64,000 nucleotides of DNA. Source: Suillus spraguei. Taxonomy: Eukaryota > Basidiomycota > Agaricomycetes > Boletales > Suillaceae. A model generated the notes under the pieces. The model did not search any database. It saw only the letters and a program-made list of their open reading frames with translations, and had not been told where the DNA came from. The stretch is taken from positions 47,323 to 111,322 of the forward strand of contig JABCPU010000224.1 in the NCBI GenBank assembly GCA_016800925.1, written 5' to 3'. Shown here one piece after another: positions 57,721 to 64,000 of the stretch. Position 1 is the first letter of the stretch. Every line of letters begins with the position of its first letter. A program made the position numbers and the translations under genes.

Positions 57721-58740
57721 TTACATATGGGGTTGATCATCACACTTTTCAATGAGGGTATCTAATACAAGCAGTAATTCAGAGCTCATCTGTTTGGCCC
57801 TTTGCAACCTCCGGAGGTCCATATCAGCTCTTCTGAGTTTGTCGGATGTGTCAGCCCAAGCCACTCGGAATGGTCGGTCGGCCTCGAGGAGTTGATGTAC
57901 GGTAGGCTCCGGAAGATGGCCATGACGCTGTTGGTAATGGTCCAGGCGATCCAGAATTGATTCAACTTCAAGAAAATTAGCAGAATGATACATGATGAAC
58001 AATTAAATACTCACATTCTGTTTGATCATATGACCCTAGGGGCATGAACTCCCTAAGCATGGCACGCAGGTCTTCATTGCTGAGTTCCGGTATGGGGGAC
58101 TGACATTTAGGAGGTGTTGCATGTGCTTGGGACATCACATCAACAATAAAAATGAGATTGTATGAGTGAACTCACCTGGAATTGCTATTCCTGGATAGCC
58201 GGAGCATCAGTCTCAACATCAGCACATTCCGGTGCTTCATCACAATCAATAAGATCATCATCAGGCCCTAGGTACAAGTCCGGATCGTTGAACAAAGGCA
58301 GTTCCTCAGGCTGAGCCGGGCATAAATGATCTGGATGGATTGGAATGAACATCCACAGTTGGACTATCTAAAGGTGAAGTGAGAAACCTACCAGAAACTG
58401 CATCCAAGACATCCGGAACACCTGATGACCCAGAATCATAGTCGATCTCATCATCCGGCCCAAGGTATAACATCTTCACTTGGATCTAATAAATGTCCAG
58501 TCAATTGTAAGATAAACTCAAAGCAACACATACCTGATGAAATCCGGGGACTCAGTCTCATCATCCGGCCCAAGGTATACATCATCCAGTGCATCTGGTC
58601 CATCTCCGGTCAATTGAGAGCTGTACTGAAAGTACAACATACCTAGTGAAATCCGGGACTCCGGTTGAATCATCCACATCCATTGAGTTGTATTCAGTGA
58701 CCGGAGGTTCATAAAATCTGACTGCTGGTTGAGATCTCAT
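57721..58740 (-). CDS. Small acidic protein built from repeated YLGPDDE exons
   Basis: From 58740 the frame starts MRSQPAVRFYEPPVTEYNSM, then D-D-S-T-G-V-P-D-F-T-R at a GTATGT donor. Three later exons each hold the same core: DVYLGPDDETESPDFIR (about 58580-58530), LYLGPDDEIDYDSGSSG (about 58465-58415) and LYLGPDDDLIDCDE (about 58275-58230). The last two exons encode PELSNEDLRAMLREFMP (58134-58020) and, after an intron, FESILDRLDHYQQRHGHLPE ending at 57721 with a basic helical tail. No known domain. Repeated exons with intervening copies of the same intron suggest tandem exon duplication. The exact first and third joins are uncertain. Confidence 0.5.
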
Positions 58741-58959
58741 GATGTCTGATCAACTGATCAAACTGATTGATAACTGATAACTTCGAAGTTCAACACATGG
58801 CTGGCAAACGGCCGAAAGTTGAACCACGACCAAACAAAGACAAACAATCAACGCTTATCAAGATTGTCCTTCAATTGTCTGGTTTCTTTGAAACTTCATC
58901 CAAGTGATCACAGATTTCAAACTTATCTCAAGCTTTTCACATCTTTCAAGTCAATCCAA

Positions 58960-61088
58960 ATGTCTACTTCAGTTGAAACCTCTTTGGCCAGTCTCAAGGC
59001 AACCACTGCTCAGATTGTGGGCACATCGCCGGGGCTCGGCTCATGCCTGCCGGCACTGGCCAAGCCCACCTTGCTCTGACAGCACAAGTCACTAATCTTG
59101 TGGTAAGTACCATTCATGTGTTAATTTTACTTTTGGTTTTTCTCAGATCTGGGTAGGCTGAGATTGTCCGGGAGCATGAGAAAGGGCCTTACATGCCGGC
59201 ATCATTGCATCCTGCTCCAAGGAGTTGATGAGAGTCAGGTCCATGACTCCCCGGGTGTGGCCCAACTGGCACAGCATCGGTCATGATGACCCCCGGGTGT
59301 TGAAACACTCCTGGCGCAGCAAGATTCGCGCCTGGGAGGCGTTAGGTGACCATTCAGGTTATCTCCCTGTCATGCCTAACCCTTCCATTGGCCCAATCAC
59401 TGTGGACCTTCCCTCCCCACCGTCATCGCCGGCAATGTCGCTGGTTCTTCCACCCACGCCACCTCCGAGCTCCGGGACAAAGGAAAAGGTAAGGCGGTTG
59501 TTGCTGACCCAGAGCCGGAGGTGGAAGGGAGCAGGAAGAGGAAGTCCCCATGATGTCCGGACACTCTTCCTCACCTCCGAAGTCGGCCAGAAGGGTCGCA
59601 AGCGGGTCAAGGCAAACTCGCCATGTCAAGCAGAATGTGCTTGTGGAGTCGGAAGATGATGAAGACACAATTGTTCAGGTATGTGTCCAGCTCATTGTTT
59701 TCATTCTCTCAATTTTCTGTAGCCTATTTCGAGTGGAGTGCCGGCGCTCAACGTTCCCCGGCCTTCCACAATTGGTGTAGGGACGCCTCATTCCCCTCGT
59801 TCACCACGTTCCCCAAAGAAGCAATTGTTGGTCCTGCTTCAGTAAGTAATATTTGTTGTCCGGCACTTGGAAAAATGCTTATATATCATCAGCTCATTGC
59901 CGCAGTCCACCCAAGGTGATGGTGAGTCATGATTCTTTGTCCGGACCTCCCGCCTGTACTTACCCATTGTCAGGCCACCTCCGGCAGTCGTCCGGAGGTT
60001 GTGGAGACCCCCCAGGCAATGTCCAGCACTCCGGCTGAGGAACCTGCAGTCATGGATACAGGTGATATTCTCATTCCCGGCCCAGTGAGTACTCTAATGA
60101 ATTCCAATGAGTCCATCAACTAATGGAACCCACAGAACAACCCCTGCCATTATTGCACCCAGGAGAAGTGGCCCTGCGCCACTCGGTTGGACAGGAGGAC
60201 CCGTGCCCCATGTTTGTCGTGCGTCCGCTGCGCCACCAAGAAGATCAAATGTGTCCCAGCATCCATGGATCCCCGCCAAAACGTATTCGAGGGAAGTCAA
60301 CCACCCGGCAGGCTCGCTCCAGGACACCTTCCAGAGCTCCCTCCAATGCGCCGGCTGCCTCGCAGTCCAAAGCCCGAACTCGCAGTCAATCTCGTGGCCC
60401 CTCCGGCACTCCAGCTGTCCCTGCTGTTACCACACCCAAGGCACAGTCCCGTGGGCGCAGCAAGACAATCACTGCCCCCAAGACACCTGCACCTGCATCA
60501 GCTTGTGAGTCACCCCAATTGTCTATGACCATCTGACCTTATCTTTCACTTAGCTATTCCGTCTTCAAGCGCCCCAGTGCCTCGTCCGGCACTCGATGTG
60601 CCCATGCCGGATCTCCATTCCATGGCAATTGCGATTCGGGATGGTGCCGCTCGAATTGCTCTTCTTGAGGCTCGTGTGGCGGAGCAGGATGGTAAGATTG
60701 ATCCCTGCAACGCCTCCATGAGGGCCTTCGTCGCAAAGTCATGGACCGGCACCCTTCATTTCCACTTCCCGACTCTCCTGTCAATGCAACCTTTTTGCTT
60801 GATCAATCCGTCCCCCTGGCCATCTCACCCCTCCCATCTGCACTTGCTCCCCTCATTGACTTGGATATGGCAGGAATGGAGCCTCCATCTCCGAAAGTCC
60901 AGCCTGCATCTATCATTGAGGGTCTCATATTTGAGCTGAGCCAGATTCAGCCTGAGGGTCCACAAACGTCCGGCGAACTTGTGGACCCAGATGATCCGGG
61001 CAACCTTGTCCCAGAATATGATTCTGATGATATGGATGTTGAGGTGAAGGTTGAACCCTCTGCTGATGAGGGTGAAATGGCTACATAA
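58960..61088 (+). CDS. Cysteine-cluster/coiled-coil KDZ-accessory protein, many exons, possibly frameshifted
   Basis: Starts MSTSVETSLASLKATTAQIV. Later exons give ESQVHDSPGV-type and ALGDHSGYLPVMPNPSIGP segments, a Pro/Ser-rich stretch, KRKSPMMSGHSSSPPKSARR and an acidic SEDDEDTIVQ before a GTATGT donor. The exon from 60136 holds PCHYCTQEKWPC and CLSCVRCATKKIKC, a double cysteine cluster that could bind zinc and DNA. A Ser/Arg-rich basic part follows (KARTRSQSRGPSGTP). The last exon has a clear heptad region (AIRDGAARIALLEARVAEQD) then LQRLHEGLRRKVMDRH, and an acidic end DDMDVEVKVEPSADE. Single-base frame changes are needed near 59020, 60270 and 60700. Similar proteins accompany KDZ elements; function unknown. 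Confidence 0.5.
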
Positions 61089-61109
61089 TTGTAGGTTCAT
61101 AGATGTATA

Positions 61110-62110
61110 TACAATGTTTGAATGAATGTCAGTGCTGGATGCCAAGTCCTGACATCCGGAACTGGACAATGGAGATTCACAATTGATATTTCGCGACTTC
61201 CGGATATCCAGCTACCTGAACACAACACACAATTTAAACAATTTGAAACATCTCTGTCGAGTTACCTTGTGCCGGGTGCCGGGTCACATTGTGAAACACA
61301 TCATTCCATATATCTGAAGTGCCGAACCCTGGACCCCAGGACCCTGGAGTTGGGACTCATCACCATGTGACAGATATCGATCCACATATTTGATGTGCTG
61401 AACCCCGAACTCCGGCACTCGGGAGTTAGAACAATATGAGGCAATACAAAGATATTGATTTACACATGTTCAGTGCCGAACCCCGAACTCCGGCACCCGG
61501 CACTCGGGACTCGGGCCTTGGAACTTATAACAATGTGAAAGATGTCGATGCACATTTTCTATCACTGACCCCCGAACCCCGGCACCCGGGAGTGAGAAAC
61601 ATGTGAGGCAATACCAAGATATTGATTTACACGTTGGGAGTGCCGAACCCCGAACTCCGGCACCCGGCAGTTGGGAATCTGGACTCGGGACTCATAACCA
61701 TGTGAAAGATATTGATCCACATATTTAACCACCCAACCCCGAACCCCAGCACCCAGGAGTGAGAACATTGTGAGTCAATACAAAGATATCGATGTACACA
61801 TGTTGAATGCCGAACCCCGAACTCCGGCACCCGGCACTCGGGACTCGGGACGTGGTACTCATAACACTGAGACAGATATCGATCCATATATTTTCACACC
61901 GAGCCCCGAACCCCGCCACCCGTGAGTTAGAACAATGTGAGGCAATACAAAGTTGAGTCCCGAATCACGATCACCGAGTGCTGGGTTACCATGTGAGGCA
62001 ATACCATGATATTGATTTACACAAGTTGAGTGCCGAACCCCGAGCTCCGGCACCCGGGAGTAGCACAATGTGAGGCAAACCATGATATTATTTACACAAG
62101 TTGAGTGCCG
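61110..62110. repeat. Right CpG-rich subterminal field, same orientation as the left field
   Basis: Units AGTGCCGAACCCCGAACTCC, GGCACCCGGCACTCGGGACTC and AAAGATATTGATTTACACATG with steps of about 160-190 bp. Continues to the turning point near 62112. Confidence 0.85.
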
Positions 62111-62111
62111 A

Positions 62112-62790
62112 ACACCGAGTGCCGGGGCCGGAGCTCGGGGTTCGGCACTCAACTTGTGTAAATCAATATCATGGTATTGCCTCACATTGTGCTAGCTCCC
62201 GGGTGCCGGAGCTCGGGGTTCGGCACTCCACATGTGTAAATCAATATTATGGTATTGCCTCACATTGTGCTAACTCCCGGGTGCCGGAGCTCGGGGTTCG
62301 GCACTCAACATGTGTAAATCAATATTATGGTATTGCCTCACATTGTGCTAACTCCCGGGTGCCGGAGCTCGGGGTTCGGCACTCAACATGTGTAAATCAA
62401 TATTATGGTATTGCCTCACATTGTGCTAGCTCCCGGGTGCCGGAGCTCGGGGTTCGGCACTCAACATGTGTAAATCAATATTATGGTATTGCCTCACATT
62501 GTGCTAGCTCCCGGGTGCCGGAGCTCGGGGTTCGGCACTCAACATGTGTAAATCAATATTCTGGTATTGCCTCACATTGTGCTAGCTCCCGGGTGCCGGA
62601 GCTCGGGGTTCGGCACTCAACATGTGTAAATCAATACTCATGGTATTGCCTCACATTGTGCTCGCTCCCAGGTGCCGGAGCTCGGGTTCGGCACTCAACA
62701 TGTGTAAATCAATATTATGGTATTGCCTCACATTGTGCTAACTCCCGGGTGCCGGAGCTCGGGGGTTCGGCAGTCAAAACAATGTGAAAG
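62112..62790. repeat. 78-bp tandem array, about eight units, inverted to the preceding field
   Basis: Units CGGCACTCAACATGTGTAAA..TTGCCTCACATTGTGCTA..GGGTGCCGGAGCTCGGGGTT follow each other almost unchanged. Around 62105-62125 CCGAACACCGAGTGCCGG meets CCGGAGCTCGGGGTTCGG, so the array starts as a palindrome with the field before it. Because 78 is divisible by three, one frame stays open for 228 codons; this is not taken as a gene. Confidence 0.92.
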
Positions 62791-63560
62791 TCCTCGATCC
62801 ACATATTGTATGTGCCGAACCCCGAACTCCGGCACCCGGCACTGGACTCGGGACTTCCGAGCTCCGGCACCCGCAGCACCCGGCACTCGGCACTCGGCAC
62901 TCGGACTTGGTACTCATAATGTGAAAGATCTTGAGCAACATATTGTCAGTGCTGATCCCTGAACCCGGCACCCAGCACTCGCCACTCGGACTCAGAACAA
63001 TGTGAGGCAATAGACACCTATTGATCCACACATTCTAAGTGCCGAACTCCAAACTCCAAAATCTGGTAGTCTACTATTTAGGGGTTCGCAGTTCGGTACT
63101 CTGGCTTTTGCACTTGAGACCGAAAACAGTGTGAGGCAATAAAATGACTTTGATCTACACATTTTTGGTAGATATCTTTTTCATCTCAAATCTTGAATCT
63201 CGAGTGCCGAACCCCAAATCCCGAAATCTGGTAGTCTACAATTTCGGGGTTCGGTCCTCGGGACTCAGACACATGTCAGGCAACAACAAAACTTTGATCC
63301 ACACATTTTTGGTAGATGTCTGTTTTGTCTCAAATCTCGAGTTTCTAGTTTCTAGTTTCGGTACTCTGCACCTGCACCCGGCACTCGCACTAGATGACTC
63401 CACACATGGACTTTAAATCTTTCACCTTGTGTGTTGTGTTTCGGGTGTCCGGGTATCTGGAATTCAGGAAATCTCTAGTTTGCATCTCCAGTTTTGAGTT
63501 CCTGGATTCGGGACTTGGTACCCGGCACCCGGCACCTCAATTATCGATGAATGTCAGACA
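62791..63560. repeat. Outer right subterminal repeats, degenerate
   Basis: CCGAACCCCGAACTCCGGCA, CAATGTGAGGCAATA and TTGATCCACACATTTTTGGTAG units in looser order, with a doubled segment at 63040-63170 and 63190-63320 (ACACATTTTTGGTAGATATC / GATGTC, GGTAGTCTAC). Confidence 0.8.
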
Positions 63561-63689
63561 TGATGAATTCAGGTTTTTGTGCTTCAGGGTTTAGATTTTG
63601 GTGGTTGATGGTAGGTATATGCACTCATAGGGTGCATGTATCCTATGTGTTTGATTCTCTGGTGGCTACATCAGCTGTACGTCTTTATG

Positions 63690-64000
63690 ATACATATCTA
63701 GGCCCACCCGTATATGTAATATATTTTACCTCGGCCACCCGTCTATGTAAAATTCCCCACATCGGCCCACCCGTCTATGCAATAAATATTTTACTGCACC
63801 CTCGGCCCACCCGTATATGTAATATTCTCTCACCTTGGCCCACCCGTATATGTAATATTCTCTCACCTCGGCCCACCCGTATATGTAATATTCTCTTACC
63901 TCGGCCCACCCGTCTATGCAATAATATTTGCCTTGCATCTCTCTTCAGCCCAGCTGTCTATTAATATCCTACTCTACATACTACCCAGATGAGCCCACCC
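63690..64000 (-). repeat. Right terminal array, inverse of 46160-46545
   Basis: CTCGGCCCACCCGTATATGT units, about 45 bp apart with TAATATTCTCT spacers, seven or more copies. The window ends in GAGCCCACCC, which matches the outermost part of the left array in reverse complement. Confidence 0.88.

Larger units (their letters stand above)
46059..64000. mobile_element. Predicted giant KDZ DNA transposon with TET/JBP cargo (right end outside window)
   Basis: The left edge is exact because it interrupts a gag gene. Near the left edge GGGTGGGCCCAT..TATGTAGAGTAG occurs at about 46208-46235. The reverse complement of the last bases of the window reads GGGTGGGCTCAT..TATGTAGAGTAG, so the two ends are inverted relatives. 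Next on each side come inverted arrays of a GACGGGTGGGCCGAG-type unit and CpG-rich subterminal repeats. Between them lie a TET/JBP-type dioxygenase, an intact KDZ transposase and four accessory genes. Total length should be near 18.1 kb. The single-element reading is inference from the ends; it has not been seen as an empty site. Confidence 0.75.

Noticed and set aside
62101..62787. 228-codon open frame in the right subterminal array
   Set aside because: It only reflects the 78-bp period (26 codons per unit); the peptide is a pure tandem repeat.
62791..63560. Telomere or centromere satellite
   Set aside because: No telomeric (TTAGGG)n; the repeats are confined between transposon genes and termini and mirror the other end.

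Overview
The window is nuclear DNA of a filamentous basidiomycete, almost certainly an Agaricomycete. The evidence is short GT-AG introns of about 50-60 bp, an alpha-type protein kinase of the expanded fungal type, a NACHT/WD40 (NLR-type) relic, a UbiA prenyltransferase, chromodomain Ty3 retrotransposons and a KDZ (Kyakuja-Dileera-Zisupton) transposon with a CxC2 cysteine cluster. The species cannot be fixed from sequence alone. No rRNA, tRNA or CRISPR was recognised.

Region 1 (1-26 kb) is a transposon graveyard with a few host genes. Two diverged copies of one large zinc-finger/RNase H-like transposase gene (1.4-5.5 kb on +, 17.7-26.2 kb on -) are broken by LTRs, a fold-back MITE and stop codons. 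Between them lie an inverted duplication of a UbiA prenyltransferase gene (one intact copy of 291 aa, one copy with a 1-nt deletion), a small three-exon gene with a repeated ELR motif, a decayed NLR-type gene and an intact F-box-like gene.

Region 2 (26-46 kb): an alpha-kinase gene on the minus strand (37.8 to 26.9 kb) is split by a full-length Ty3/gypsy chromovirus (27084-34625, 5-bp target duplication CTTGT, LTRs identical by eye) and by an older LTR. The chromovirus looks self-primed in the Tf1 manner. Its coding region carries several frame breaks. Further right are a gag-bearing retroelement remnant with a nested LTR stack, an integrase-core gene fragment, and a Tnp2-like transposase fragment interrupted by a second, truncated chromovirus copy.

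Region 3 (46.06 kb to beyond the window end) is the most interesting part: one predicted KDZ DNA transposon of about 18 kb that landed inside the gag gene of the truncated chromovirus. Its ends carry matching inverted arrays of a GACGGGTGGGCCGAG-type repeat and CpG-rich subterminal arrays. Inside are a TET/JBP-family 2-oxoglutarate/Fe(II) dioxygenase gene, a KDZ transposase whose seven exons join into an uninterrupted 1034-aa frame, and four accessory genes of unknown function (a 238-aa protein, a charged multi-exon protein, a small protein built from repeated YLGPDDE exons, and a cysteine-cluster/coiled-coil protein). Inference: the transposase moves the element, while the dioxygenase could oxidise 5-methylcytosine on the CpG-rich ends or promoters and so relieve host silencing. 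TET/JBP-KDZ association is known for basidiomycetes; this element architecture and gene set are what deserve testing.

Gene models below were spliced by hand. Exon ends are supported by frame and splice signals, not by transcripts.
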